NCBI RefSeq assembly: GCF_001905095.1
Contig: NZ_LWLS01000105.1
Location: 186,001 to 250,000, forward strand
Length of the DNA stretch: 64,000 nt
From: Micromonospora sp. CB01531
GTDB taxonomy: Bacteria; Actinomycetota; Actinomycetes; Mycobacteriales; Micromonosporaceae
Direction of reading: 5' to 3'
The stretch's first letter is position 1. Every line of letters starts with the position of its first letter. A model generated the notes under the pieces. The model saw only the letters and a program-made list of their open reading frames with translations. It made no database searches and was not told the origin of the DNA. The translations under genes and the position numbers were made by a program. Shown piece by piece: positions 1 to 9,194 of this stretch.

Positions 1-1
1 G

Positions 2-553
2 GCCAGCTGGACCGCTGCCGCGGTGCAGACCATCCCCGGCACGTCGATCCCGGCCGCGGTCGTCCCGGTGCTGCTGCTGGCGCTGGTGTTCGGCGTCGTG
101 CTGCACGCCACGCCGGCCGGCCGGGCGCTGTACGCCATGGGCAACAACGACGAGGCCGCCACGTTCGCCGGCGTGTCGGTGGCCCGGACCAAGTTCTGGC
201 TGTTCGTGGTCTCCGGTGCGGTCTGCGGGCTGGCCGGGGTCTTCTGGACCCTGCGTTACGCCAGCGCCCGCGGCGACAACGCCACCGGCCTGGAGCTGAC
301 CGTGGTGACCGCGGTGCTGCTCGGCGGGGTGTCCATCTTCGGCGGCCGCGGCGGGCTGCTCGGCGTGGTGGCCGGTGTCCTGCTCCTCGGGGTCCTGCGC
401 AACGCCCTGCAGCTCGCCGACGTGGACGCCAACGCGCTGACCATCGTCACCGGAACCCTGCTGATCGTCTCCGTGGTACTGCCCAACGCCGTCGCGGACG
501 TCCGCGCCCGGCTGCACCGCCGACGGCAACGCGCGCACCTCACCGCGTCGTGA
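2..553 (+). CDS. Sugar ABC transporter permease, C-terminal part (rhamnose-type)
   Basis: Membrane permease of a ribose/rhamnose-class ABC importer. The reading frame is open from the window edge, so the N-terminal half lies outside; about 183 residues are visible. Seen: hydrophobic segments, the motif GRALYAMGNNDEAATFAGV, which matches the cytoplasmic EAA-like loop of the BPD_transp_2 family (RbsC/RhaP/RhaQ), and a basic C-terminus. The gene sits 35 bases before a sugar-binding lipoprotein and heads a rhamnose catabolic operon, so the substrate is inferred to be L-rhamnose. Whether it is the RhaP-like or RhaQ-like permease cannot be decided here. Confidence 0.85.
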   Translation, partial: ASWTAAAVQTIPGTSIPAAVVPVLLLALVFGVVLHATPAGRALYAMGNNDEAATFAGVSVARTKFWLFVVSGAVCGLAGVFWTLRYASARGDNATGLELTVVTAVLLGGVSIFGGRGGLLGVVAGVLLLGVLRNALQLADVDANALTIVTGTLLIVSVVLPNAVADVRARLHRRRQRAHLTAS

Positions 554-588
554 CCGTCTCCGCACCCCACCTCCCTGGAAGGATAACG

Positions 589-1671
589 ATGTCCACCTAC
601 AGACGACTCCGCGTCGGGGCCACCGCCGTCACCCTCGCCGCGCTGCTGCTCGGCTCCGCCGCCTGTGGCGGCACCACCCGGGAGAACTCCGGCAACGACA
701 CCGGCGGCGGCGCGCAGGCCAGCGGCGCCGCCAACCCGGACGCCAAGCTCAAGGAAGGGCTCAAGATCGCCTTTCTGCCGAAGCAGGTGAACAACCCCTA
801 CTTCACCACCAGCGACAACGGTGGCAAGGAGGCGATCACCGAGATCAAGGGCGAGTACAAGGAGGTCGGGCCCTCCGAGGCCAGCGCCTCGTCCCAGGTC
901 AGCTACATCAACACCCTGTCGCAGCAGGGCATGGACGTGATCGTCACCTCGGCCAACGACCCCAACGCGATCTGCGGCGCGCTGAACCAGGCGAAGGCGG
1001 CCGGCGCCAAGATCGTCACCTTCGACTCCGACACCAAGCCGGAGTGCCGCCAGATCTTCGTCAACCAGGTGACCGCCGAGGGCATCGCGGAGAACCAGGT
1101 CAAGCTCATCTCCGAGCAGATCGGCGGCGCGGGCGAGATCGCCATCCTCTCCGCCACCGCCAACGCGACCAACCAGAACGCCTGGATCGCGCTGATGAAG
1201 GAGGAGCTGAAGAAGCCCGAGTACAGCAAGCTCAAGCTGGTCACCGTGGCCTACGGCAACGACGACGACCAGAAGTCCTTCCAGGAGACCCAGGGCCTGC
1301 TGCAGTCGTACCCGAACCTGAAGGGCATCATCTCCCCGACCACCGTCGGCGTGGCCGCCGCCGCCCGCTACCTCAGCGGGTCGCAGTACAAGGGCAAGGT
1401 CAAGCTCACCGGCCTGGGCACCCCGAACCAGATGCGCGAGTACGTCAAGGACGGCACCGTCGACGGGTTCGCCCTGTGGAACCCGGCCGACCTCGGCTAC
1501 CTCGCCGCGTACGCCGGCGCGGCCCTCGCCTCGGGCCAGATCACCGGCGCCGAGGGCGACAAGTTCAAGGCCGGAAAGCTCGGCGAGTTCACCGTCGGCA
1601 AGGACGGGGTGGTCGTCCTCGGCCCGCCCACCGTGTTCGACAAGAACAACATCGACCAGTTCCAGTTCTGA
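589..1671 (+). CDS. rhaS: Rhamnose-binding lipoprotein of ABC importer
   Basis: Extracellular substrate-binding protein of 360 residues (periplasmic-binding-protein 4 type, RhaS/RbsB class). The ATG at 589 is chosen because GGAAGGA lies just upstream and the protein then begins with a basic N-terminus, a hydrophobic stretch and a lipobox ending SAACGG, so it should be lipid-anchored to the membrane. The motif IAFLPKQVNNPYF at the mature N-terminus and DVIVTSANDPNA are typical of the rhamnose/AI-2 binding branch. It lies between the permease and the mutarotase. The rhamnose assignment rests on the family look plus the operon. Confidence 0.85.
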   Translation: MSTYRRLRVGATAVTLAALLLGSAACGGTTRENSGNDTGGGAQASGAANPDAKLKEGLKIAFLPKQVNNPYFTTSDNGGKEAITEIKGEYKEVGPSEASASSQVSYINTLSQQGMDVIVTSANDPNAICGALNQAKAAGAKIVTFDSDTKPECRQIFVNQVTAEGIAENQVKLISEQIGGAGEIAILSATANATNQNAWIALMKEELKKPEYSKLKLVTVAYGNDDDQKSFQETQGLLQSYPNLKGIISPTTVGVAAAARYLSGSQYKGKVKLTGLGTPNQMREYVKDGTVDGFALWNPADLGYLAAYAGAALASGQITGAEGDKFKAGKLGEFTVGKDGVVVLGPPTVFDKNNIDQFQF

Positions 1672-1735
1672 CCGCCCTGGCGGTGCCGGCGCCGGTCGCG
1701 CCGGCACCGCCCCGGGGGCGCCCGACGGGAGAACC

Positions 1736-2089
1736 ATGCCCCGCGTCTGCTTCACCCTGCAGGTCGACCCGGCCCGCCTCGACGAGTACCGCGCCCGGCA
1801 CGAGCGGGTCTGGCCGGAGATGCTCGCCGCCCTGGCCGAGTGCGGCTGGCACGACTACTCACTGTTCCTGCGCGAGGACGGCCTGCTCGTGGGGTTCCTG
1901 GTGACCGACGACTTCGCGGCGGCCCAGGCCGCCATGCAGGCCCGTGACGTCAACGCCCGCTGGCAGGCGGAGATGGCGTCCTACTTCCTCGACCTCGACC
2001 AGGGCACGGCCGACCGGGCCATGCGGCCGCTGGACGAGGTCTTCAACCTCGAGGCGCAGCTCGCCGCCCAGACGGGAGAGTCACGATGA
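1736..2089 (+). CDS. rhaM: L-rhamnose mutarotase
   Basis: A 117-residue protein of the RhaM/RhaU family, which interconverts the alpha and beta anomers of L-rhamnose so that the isomerase receives the right form. Seen: the N-terminal signature YRARHERVWPEM, with the conserved His of the family, and a central GWHDYSLFL segment; length is slightly above the usual 100-110. The stop overlaps the start of the isomerase gene (ATGA at 2086-2089), indicating translational coupling. A GGGAGAACC ribosome-binding sequence precedes the ATG. Confidence 0.9.
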   Translation: MPRVCFTLQVDPARLDEYRARHERVWPEMLAALAECGWHDYSLFLREDGLLVGFLVTDDFAAAQAAMQARDVNARWQAEMASYFLDLDQGTADRAMRPLDEVFNLEAQLAAQTGESR

Positions 2090-3267
2090 CCCAGTCCGAC
2101 GCGCAGACCCACGACCGGGTCAAGCAGGCCCTGCGCACCCAGCGCATCGAGACCCCGTCCTGGGCGTACGCGAACTCCGGCACCCGCTTCAAGGTCTTCC
2201 CCCAGGAGGGCGTGCCGCGCAACCCGTACGAGAAGATCGCCGACGCCGCGGTGGTGCACCGGCTCACCAAGGTGGCGCCCACGGTCGCCCTGCACATCCC
2301 CTGGGACCGGGTCGACGACTACGCCGACCTGGCGAAGTACGCCGCCGACCAGGGCGTCACCCTCGGCGCGATCAACACCAACGTGTTCCAGGACAACGAC
2401 TACAAGCTCGGCAGCGTCACCAACCCGGACCCGGGCGTGCGCCGCAAGGCGATCGACCACCTGCTCGAGTGCGTGGACATCATGGACCGCACCGGCTCCC
2501 GCGACCTCAAGCTCTGGTTCTCCGACGGCACCAACTACCCCGGGCAGGACGACATCCGCGCCCGGCAGGACCGGCTCGCCGTCGCGCTGCGCGAGACGTA
2601 CGACCGGCTCGGCGAGCACCAGCGGATGCTGCTGGAGTACAAGCTGTTCGAGCCGGCCTTCTACACCACCGACGTGCCGGACTGGGGCACCGCGTACGCG
2701 CACTGCCTGGAACTCGGGCCGAAGGCGCAGGTCGTCATCGACACCGGCCACCACGCGCCGGGCACCAACATCGAGTTCATCGTGGCGTTCCTGCTGCGGG
2801 CCGGGAAGCTGGGGGGGTTCGACTTCAACTCCCGCTTCTACGCCGACGACGACCTGATGGTCGGCGCCGCGGACCCGTTCCAGCTGTTCCGCATCATGTA
2901 CGAGATCGTCCGCGGCGACGCGCTGCGCCCGGAGGCCGGGATCGCGTTCATGCTCGACCAGTGCCACAACATCGAGCCGAAGATCCCCGCGATCATCCGC
3001 TCGGTGCTGAACGTGCAGGAGGCGACCGCCAAGGCGCTGCTCGTCGACGTCGCCGCGCTGGCCGCCGCGCAGCAGGCCGGTGACGTGCTCGGCGCCAACG
3101 CGGTGCTGATGGACGCGTACCACACCGACGTGCGGCCGCTGCTCGCCGAGCTGCGCGCCGAGCTGGGCCTGGACCCCGATCCGATGGCCGCGTACGCCCG
3201 CTCCGGCTACTTCGACAAGATCCGCGCCGAACGCGTCGGCGGCCAGCAGGCCGGCTGGGGCGCCTGA
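2086..3267 (+). CDS. rhaI: L-rhamnose isomerase (RhaI type)
   Basis: A 393-residue TIM-barrel isomerase that converts L-rhamnose to L-rhamnulose with divalent metal. It resembles the Pseudomonas-type RhaI family rather than E. coli RhaA. Metal and substrate motifs visible include LLEYKLFEPAFY, VIDTGHHAPGTNIE and GGFDFNSRFYADDD. Its start overlaps the mutarotase stop by four bases and the aldolase gene follows after 27 bases. No truncation or unusual residue noted. Confidence 0.92.
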   Translation: MTQSDAQTHDRVKQALRTQRIETPSWAYANSGTRFKVFPQEGVPRNPYEKIADAAVVHRLTKVAPTVALHIPWDRVDDYADLAKYAADQGVTLGAINTNVFQDNDYKLGSVTNPDPGVRRKAIDHLLECVDIMDRTGSRDLKLWFSDGTNYPGQDDIRARQDRLAVALRETYDRLGEHQRMLLEYKLFEPAFYTTDVPDWGTAYAHCLELGPKAQVVIDTGHHAPGTNIEFIVAFLLRAGKLGGFDFNSRFYADDDLMVGAADPFQLFRIMYEIVRGDALRPEAGIAFMLDQCHNIEPKIPAIIRSVLNVQEATAKALLVDVAALAAAQQAGDVLGANAVLMDAYHTDVRPLLAELRAELGLDPDPMAAYARSGYFDKIRAERVGGQQAGWGA

Positions 3268-3294
3268 CCACCACCGAGTACGCAGACAGGGGAC

Positions 3295-5337
3295 ATGAGG
3301 ACGATGCATTCCGAGGTTCAGGCGCTCATCGCCCGCAGCAACCGGCTCGGCGCCGACCCGACCACCACCAACTACGCCGGCGGCAACACCTCGGCCAAGG
3401 GCGAGGCCACCGACCCGGTGACCGGCGGCCCCGTCGAGCTGCTCTGGGTCAAGGGCTCCGGCGGCGACCTCGGCACCCTCACCGAGGCCGGCCTGGCCGT
3501 GCTCCGGATCGACCGGCTGCGCGCCCTCTTCGACGTCTACCCGGGCGTCGAGCGGGAGGACGAGATGGTGGCCGCCTTCGACTACTGCCGGCACGGCCGG
3601 GGCGGGGCGGCGCCGTCGATCGACACCGCCATGCACGGGCTGGTCGACGCCGCCCACGTCGACCACCTGCACCCCGACGCCGGCATCGCGATCGCCACCG
3701 CGGCCGACGGGCCCGAACTGACCAAGGAGATCTTCGGCGACCGGGTGCTGTGGGTGCCGTGGCGGCGGCCCGGCTTCCAGCTCGGGCTCGACATCGCCGC
3801 CGTCGCGAAGGCCAACCCGCAGGCGATCGGCGTCATCCTCGGCGGGCACGGCATCACCGCCTGGGGATCAACCAGCGAGGAGTGCGAACTTCACTCGCGG
3901 GAGATCATCCGCACCGCCCAGGCGTACCTCGACGAGCACGGCCGGCCCGAGCCGTTCGGCCCGGTGATCCCCGGCTACGAGCCGCTGCCCCCGGACGAAC
4001 GGCGCGCCCGCGCGGCGGCGCTGGCACCGGTCATCCGGGGCCTGGCCTCCACCGACCGCCCCCAGGTGGGGCACTTCACCGACAGCGACGTGGTGCTCGA
4101 CTTCGTCACCCGCGAGCGGCACCCCGCGCTCGCCGCGCTCGGCACCTCCTGCCCGGACCACTTCCTGCGCACCAAGGTCCGCCCGCTGGTGCTCGACCTG
4201 CCACCGGCCGCCCCGCTGGCCGACACGGTCGCCCGGCTCCGGGAACTGCACACCGCCTACCGCGACGACTACCGCGCCTACTACCAGCGGCACGCCACCG
4301 GCGACAGCCCGCCGATGCGTGGCGCCGACCCGGCCATCGTCCTGGTGCCAGGCGTGGGCATGTTCAGCTTCGGGGCCAACAAGCAGACCGCCCGGGTCGC
4401 CGGGGAGTTCTACGTCAACGCCATCAACGTCATGCGCGGCGCCGAAGCCGTGTCCCGGTACGCCCCGATCGACGAGGCCGAGAAGTTCCGCATCGAGTAC
4501 TGGGCCCTCGAAGAGGCCAAGCTGGCCCGGATGCCCAAGCCGAAGCCCCTCGCCACCCGGATCGCCCTGGTCACCGGCGCCGGTTCCGGCATCGGCCGGG
4601 CCATCGCCCACCGGCTGGCCGCCGAGGGCGCCTGCGTGGTCGTCACGGACCGGGACGCCGCCGCCGCCGAGACGGTCGCCGGTGAGCTGGGCGGCCCGGA
4701 CGTCGCGGTGGCCGTACCGGTGGACGTCACCGACGCCGCCGCGGTCGCCGCCGCGGTCCGCGCGGCGGTCCTCGCCTACGGCGGTCTGGACCTGGTGGTC
4801 AACAACGCCGGGCTGTCGCTGTCGAAGTCGCTGCTGGAGACCACCGAGGCGGACTGGGACGTGCAGCACGACGTGATGGCCAAGGGCTCCTTCCTGGTCT
4901 CGCGGGAGGCCGCCCGGGTCCTCATCGACCAGCAGATGGGCGGCGACATCGTCTACATCGCCAGCAAGAACTCCCTGTTCGCCGGGCCGAACAACGTCGC
5001 CTACGGCGCGGCCAAGGCCGACCAGGCGCACCAGGTCCGGCTGCTCGCCGCCGAACTGGGCGGCCACGGCATCCGGGTCAACGGCGTCAACCCCGACGGG
5101 GTGGTACGCGGCTCCGGCATCTTCGCCGCCGGCTGGGGCGCCCAGCGCGCCGCCGTCTACGGCGTGCCGGAGGAGAAGCTGGGCGAGTTCTACGCCCAGC
5201 GCACCCTGCTCAAGCGGGAGGTGCTGCCCGAGCACGTCGCCAACGCCGTCTTCGTGCTCACCGGCGGCGACCTGTCGCACACGACGGGCCTGCACATCCC
5301 GGTGGACGCCGGCGTCGCCGCGGCCTTCCTCCGCTGA
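3295..5337 (+). CDS. rhaEW: Bifunctional rhamnulose-1-phosphate aldolase / short-chain dehydrogenase
   Basis: A 680-residue fusion. Residues about 1-400 are a class II aldolase domain (NYAGGNTSAKG, KGSGGDLGT, metal His pair in HVDHLHPDAG, further His in GGHGITAWG) that should split L-rhamnulose-1-phosphate into DHAP and L-lactaldehyde. Residues about 420-680 are an SDR domain with the NAD motif TGAGSGIG, NNAG, a Ser in YIASKNS and the YGAAK catalytic pair, expected to act on lactaldehyde. This architecture is the known RhaEW type. An alternative ATG lies nine bases downstream (3304). The downstream lut genes suggest that the lactaldehyde leaves as L-lactate. Confidence 0.92.
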   Translation: MRTMHSEVQALIARSNRLGADPTTTNYAGGNTSAKGEATDPVTGGPVELLWVKGSGGDLGTLTEAGLAVLRIDRLRALFDVYPGVEREDEMVAAFDYCRHGRGGAAPSIDTAMHGLVDAAHVDHLHPDAGIAIATAADGPELTKEIFGDRVLWVPWRRPGFQLGLDIAAVAKANPQAIGVILGGHGITAWGSTSEECELHSREIIRTAQAYLDEHGRPEPFGPVIPGYEPLPPDERRARAAALAPVIRGLASTDRPQVGHFTDSDVVLDFVTRERHPALAALGTSCPDHFLRTKVRPLVLDLPPAAPLADTVARLRELHTAYRDDYRAYYQRHATGDSPPMRGADPAIVLVPGVGMFSFGANKQTARVAGEFYVNAINVMRGAEAVSRYAPIDEAEKFRIEYWALEEAKLARMPKPKPLATRIALVTGAGSGIGRAIAHRLAAEGACVVVTDRDAAAAETVAGELGGPDVAVAVPVDVTDAAAVAAAVRAAVLAYGGLDLVVNNAGLSLSKSLLETTEADWDVQHDVMAKGSFLVSREAARVLIDQQMGGDIVYIASKNSLFAGPNNVAYGAAKADQAHQVRLLAAELGGHGIRVNGVNPDGVVRGSGIFAAGWGAQRAAVYGVPEEKLGEFYAQRTLLKREVLPEHVANAVFVLTGGDLSHTTGLHIPVDAGVAAAFLR

Positions 5338-5354
5338 TCCGGCCCGGTGCGGGA

Positions 5355-5573
5355 ATGAGGACCAAGATGCTCGTGGAGAATCCGGTGCTCGACGAGGAGG
5401 ACCTGCGGTTGCTGCGGTTGCTGGCCACGGGCGTGCCGCTGGAGACGGTGGCGCGGCGGTCCGGGCTGTCCGAGCGGACCGTGCGCCGCCGGATCCGGGC
5501 CATCTGCGACCGGCTCGGCGTCACCGCCCCGATCCAGGCGGTGGTGTGGGCGGCCCGGCGGGGGATGCTGTGA
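5355..5573 (+). CDS. Stand-alone LuxR-type HTH mini-protein in the rhamnose operon
   Basis: A 72-residue protein that is almost entirely a LuxR/GerE DNA-binding domain: LDEEDLRLLRLLATGVPLE, then VARRSGLSERTVRRRI as helix-turn-helix, then RLGVTAPIQAVVWA as the fourth helix. There is no receiver, ATPase or ligand domain. It begins 17 bases after rhaEW and its stop overlaps the rhamnulokinase GTG start (GTGA, 5570-5573), so it is a genuine operon member. The role is unknown; it could be a local activator or anti-activator of the operon. Alternatively it is the surviving C-terminus of a larger regulator. Confidence 0.75.
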   Translation: MRTKMLVENPVLDEEDLRLLRLLATGVPLETVARRSGLSERTVRRRIRAICDRLGVTAPIQAVVWAARRGML

Positions 5574-7000
5574 CCGACCTCCACCTGGCCGCCGTTGACC
5601 TGGGTGCGTCCAACGGCCGGGTCATGCTCGGCCGCGTCGCACCAGGCCGATTGGACCTTACCGAGGTGCACCGGTTCCCCAACGAACCGGTGCGCCTCGG
5701 CGACACCCTGCACTGGGACGTCCTCGCGCTGCACCGGGGCGTCCTCGACGGCCTGCGCGCCACCGGCCCGGTGACCAACATCGGCATCGACTCCTGGGCC
5801 GTCGACTACGGGCTGCTCGACGACACCGGAGCGCTACTCGGCAACCCGGTGCACTACCGTGACGCCCGCACCGACGGCGTCGCCGAGCGGGTCACCAAGC
5901 AGCTCGGTGCGGAGCGGCTCTACCGCACCACCGGGCTGCAGCAGCTGCCGTTCAACACCCTCTACCAGCTCGTCGCGGCGGCCGGCACGCCGCAGCTGGC
6001 CGCGGCGCGGTGGCTGCTGCTGATCCCCGACCTCATCGCGTACTGGCTCACCGGCGAGGTCGCCGCCGAGGTCACCAACGCCTCCACCACCCAGCTGTAC
6101 GACCTGCGCCGCCGGGCCTGGGCCACCGACCTGATGGCCGACGCGGGCATCCGCGCCGACCTGTTCCCGCCGCTGCGCGAGCCGGGCACCCGGATCGGCC
6201 CGGTCCGGCCCGGCCTGGGCCTGCCCGGCACCCCCGACGTGGTGGCGGTCGGCTCCCACGACACCGCCTCGGCGGTGGTGGGCGTGCCGGCGGCGGGGGA
6301 GCGCTTCGCCTACGTCTCCTGCGGCACCTGGTCGCTGGTCGGCGTCGAGCTCGACGCCCCGGTGCTCACCGAGGCGAGCCGGCAGGCCAACTTCACCAAC
6401 GAATCCGGCGTCGACGGGACGATCCGCTACCTGCGCAACGTCATGGGCCTGTGGCTGCTGCAGGAATCGCTGCGCACCTGGGGCGCCACCGACCTGCCCG
6501 ACCTGCTGCGCCGGGCGGCCCGGGAGCCGGCCTTTCGCTCGGTCGTGGACCCCGACGACCCGCGGTTCCTGCCGCCCGGCGACATGCCCACCCGCATCGC
6601 CGACGCCTGCCGCCGCACCGGCGAACCGGTACCCGCCACCCCCGCCGCGACCGTCCGCTGCATCGTCGACAGCCTGGCCCTGGCCCACCGCCGCGCCGTA
6701 CGCCAGGCGCAGCAGCTGTCCGGCCGGCACGTCGACGCCGTGCACGTCGTCGGCGGCGGCGCCCGCAACGAACTGCTGTGCCAGCTGACCGCCGACGCCT
6801 GCGGACTGCCGGTGTTCGCCGGGCCCGTCGAGGCCACCGCGCTCGGTAACATCCTGGTGCAGGCCCGTGCCGCCGGCGCCGTCACCGGCGATCTGGCGGC
6901 CCTGCGGTCCGTGCTGCGCGACACTCAGCGCATCGTGCGGTACGAACCGCGCGGCGACGAGGCGGCGTGGCGGGCCGCCGAGGACCGGATGGGCGGTTGA
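5570..7000 (+). CDS. rhaB: Rhamnulokinase (FGGY family)
   Basis: A 476-residue sugar kinase that phosphorylates L-rhamnulose at O1. Seen: N-terminal phosphate-binding AAVDLGASNGRVMLG, GIDSWAVDYGLLD with the catalytic Asp region, CGTWSLVGVEL and the second FGGY signature VVGGGARNELLCQL. The GTG start at 5570 is chosen because it gives the usual kinase N-terminus and overlaps the stop of the preceding mini-protein by four bases. The next gene begins two bases after the stop, so the operon continues into lutABC. Confidence 0.92.
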   Translation: MTDLHLAAVDLGASNGRVMLGRVAPGRLDLTEVHRFPNEPVRLGDTLHWDVLALHRGVLDGLRATGPVTNIGIDSWAVDYGLLDDTGALLGNPVHYRDARTDGVAERVTKQLGAERLYRTTGLQQLPFNTLYQLVAAAGTPQLAAARWLLLIPDLIAYWLTGEVAAEVTNASTTQLYDLRRRAWATDLMADAGIRADLFPPLREPGTRIGPVRPGLGLPGTPDVVAVGSHDTASAVVGVPAAGERFAYVSCGTWSLVGVELDAPVLTEASRQANFTNESGVDGTIRYLRNVMGLWLLQESLRTWGATDLPDLLRRAAREPAFRSVVDPDDPRFLPPGDMPTRIADACRRTGEPVPATPAATVRCIVDSLALAHRRAVRQAQQLSGRHVDAVHVVGGGARNELLCQLTADACGLPVFAGPVEATALGNILVQARAAGAVTGDLAALRSVLRDTQRIVRYEPRGDEAAWRAAEDRMGG

Positions 7001-7002
7001 GG

Positions 7003-7776
7003 ATGCGGATCGCGCTGTTCGTCACCTGCCTCGCCGACACGCTCTTCCCCGAGGCGGCGAAGGCGACGGTGCGGTTGTTGGAGCGCCTCGGCCACGAGGT
7101 GGTCTTCCCGGCGGACCAGACCTGTTGCGGGCAGATGCACGTCAACACCGGCTACCCGGACGACGCGCTGCGGCTGGTCCGCCGGCACGTGCGGGTCTTC
7201 GCCCCGTACGACGTGGTGGTCGCCCCCTCCGGTTCCTGCGTCGGCTCGGTCCGGCACCAGCACGCGATGGTGGCCCGCCGGGCGGGGGACGAGCGGCTGG
7301 CCAGCCGGGCGGAAGAGGTCGCCCGGCGCACGTACGAGCTGTCGGAGCTGCTGGTGGACGTGCTCGGGGTGACCGACGTGGGGGCCTACTTCCCGCACCG
7401 GGTGACCTACCACCCGACGTGCCATTCGCTGCGGATGCTCCGGGTGGCGGACAAGCCGCTGCGCCTGCTGCGGGAGGTCCGTGGCCTGGAACTGGTGGAG
7501 CTGCCGCAGGCGGAGCAGTGCTGCGGGTTCGGTGGCACGTTCGCGGTGAAGAACGCGGACACCTCCACGGCGATGCTGGCGGACAAGATGCGCAACGTCC
7601 TCGCCACCCGTGCGGAAATGTGCACGGCGGGGGACTCGTCGTGTCTGATGCACATCGGCGGCGGGCTGTCCCGGCTCAGGGCCGGCGTGCGGACCGTGCA
7701 CCTGGCGGAGATCCTGGCGAGCATCGAGGGGGCCGAGACCGCGGGGGAGCGGGACCGGTTGGAGGTGGGGTCGTGA
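7003..7776 (+). CDS. lutA: Lactate utilization protein LutA
   Basis: A 257-residue (Fe-S)-binding protein of the LutA/YkgE family, one subunit of the LutABC L-lactate oxidase system that converts L-lactate to pyruvate. It contains the two cysteine-rich repeats of the family (TCCGQMHVNTGYPDDA near residue 38 and QCCGFGGTFAVKN in the second half). The ATG at 7003 follows the kinase stop by two bases. Its stop overlaps the lutB GTG start (7773-7776). Placement in the rhamnose operon links lactate oxidation to lactaldehyde made by the aldolase. Confidence 0.92.
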   Translation: MRIALFVTCLADTLFPEAAKATVRLLERLGHEVVFPADQTCCGQMHVNTGYPDDALRLVRRHVRVFAPYDVVVAPSGSCVGSVRHQHAMVARRAGDERLASRAEEVARRTYELSELLVDVLGVTDVGAYFPHRVTYHPTCHSLRMLRVADKPLRLLREVRGLELVELPQAEQCCGFGGTFAVKNADTSTAMLADKMRNVLATRAEMCTAGDSSCLMHIGGGLSRLRAGVRTVHLAEILASIEGAETAGERDRLEVGS

Positions 7777-9194
7777 CGCGGACGTTCCTAGGCATGCCGG
7801 CCACCGCACCGCGCGGGGTGGGAAATCTGCGCGGCGAGGAGTCCTTCCCGGCGGCGGCCCGCCGGGCGCTGGGGGACACGCAGCTGCGCCGTAACCTGCG
7901 GCATGCCACCACGACGATCCGCGCCAAGTCGGCAGCGGTGATCGGCGAGCTGCCCGACTGGGCGCAGCTGCGCGCCGCCGGCTCGGCGATCAAGACCGAC
8001 GTCATGGCCCGGCTGCCAGAGCTGCTCGAGCAGTTGGAGGCGGCCGTCGCCGCGGCCGGCGGCACCGTGCACTGGGCCGCCGACGCGCTGGAAGCCAACC
8101 GTATCGTGACCGACCTGGTCCGGGCCACCGGCGCGCAGCGGGTCATGAAGGTCAAGTCGATGGCCACCCAGGAGATCGGCCTGAACGAGGCCCTCGAGGC
8201 CGCCGGGATCGAACCGGTGGAGACCGACCTGGCGGAGCTGATCGTGCAGCTCGGCCGGGACCGGCCCAGCCACATCCTGGTCCCGGCGATCCACCGCAAC
8301 CGGGCGGAGATCCGGGAGATCTTCCTGCGCGAGATGCCCGGCGTCGACCCCGCCCTCACCGACGAGCCGGCCGTCCTGGCCGCCGCGGCGCGCCGGCATC
8401 TGCGCGAGACCTTCCTCAGCACCCCGGTGGCCGTCTCCGGGGCGAACTTCGCCGTAGCGGAGACCGGCAGCCTGGCGGTGGTCGAGTCGGAGGGCAACGG
8501 CCGGATGTGCCTCACCCTGCCGGAGACCCTGATCACCGTGATGGGCGTCGAGAAGGTCATCCCCACCTGGGCGGACCTCGAGGTGTTCCTGCAGTTGCTG
8601 CCCCGGGCGTCGACCGGGGAGCGGATGAACCCGTACACGTCGATGTGGACCGGGGTCACCCCCGGCGACGGGCCGCAGCAGGTGCACCTGGTGCTGCTCG
8701 ACAACGGCCGCAGCGCGGTGCTCGCCGACGCCGTCGGCCGGCAGGCGCTGCACTGCATCCGTTGCTCCGCCTGCCTCAACGTGTGCCCCGTGTACGAGCG
8801 CACCGGCGGGCACGCGTACGGGTCGGTCTATCCGGGGCCGATCGGGGCGGTGCTGTCCCCGCAGCTCACCGGGATGCCGGACAACGCCTCCCTGCCGTAC
8901 GCGTCGTCGCTCTGCGGCGCCTGCTACGACGCCTGCCCCGTGATGATCAACATTCCGGAGCTGCTGGTGCACCTGCGCGGCCAAGCCCCCCACCCGGCCG
9001 GCGAGAAGGCCGCGATGGGCGCCGCCGCGTACACCATGGACCATCCCCGGCTGTACGCGGCCGCGCAGCGCGCCGCGGGCCTGGCCCGGCTCGCCGGCCC
9101 CGCCCTGCCCCCGCCGCTCAACGGTTGGACCGCCAGCCGTGACCTGCCGGCCGCGCCACCCCAGACCTTCCGCCAGTGGTGGGCCGAGCGGTGA
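7773..9194 (+). CDS. lutB: Lactate utilization iron-sulfur protein LutB
   Basis: A 473-residue protein with an N-terminal LUD (DUF162) domain and C-terminal ferredoxin-like clusters (CIRCSACLNVCPVYERTGG and CGACYDACPVMINIPELL, each a CxxCxxCxxxCP pattern). It is the central electron-transfer subunit of LutABC. GTG at 7773 is chosen because it gives a four-base overlap with lutA and a full-length N-terminus. The stop overlaps the lutC GTG start (9191-9194). Nothing is missing from the iron-sulfur motifs. Confidence 0.93.
   Translation: MTRTFLGMPATAPRGVGNLRGEESFPAAARRALGDTQLRRNLRHATTTIRAKSAAVIGELPDWAQLRAAGSAIKTDVMARLPELLEQLEAAVAAAGGTVHWAADALEANRIVTDLVRATGAQRVMKVKSMATQEIGLNEALEAAGIEPVETDLAELIVQLGRDRPSHILVPAIHRNRAEIREIFLREMPGVDPALTDEPAVLAAAARRHLRETFLSTPVAVSGANFAVAETGSLAVVESEGNGRMCLTLPETLITVMGVEKVIPTWADLEVFLQLLPRASTGERMNPYTSMWTGVTPGDGPQQVHLVLLDNGRSAVLADAVGRQALHCIRCSACLNVCPVYERTGGHAYGSVYPGPIGAVLSPQLTGMPDNASLPYASSLCGACYDACPVMINIPELLVHLRGQAPHPAGEKAAMGAAAYTMDHPRLYAAAQRAAGLARLAGPALPPPLNGWTASRDLPAAPPQTFRQWWAER

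Noticed and set aside
256-1755. Long open frames antisense to the rhamnose transport genes
   Set aside because: High GC content leaves the opposite strand open; these frames have no domains and no start signals, and the plus-strand genes fully explain the region.
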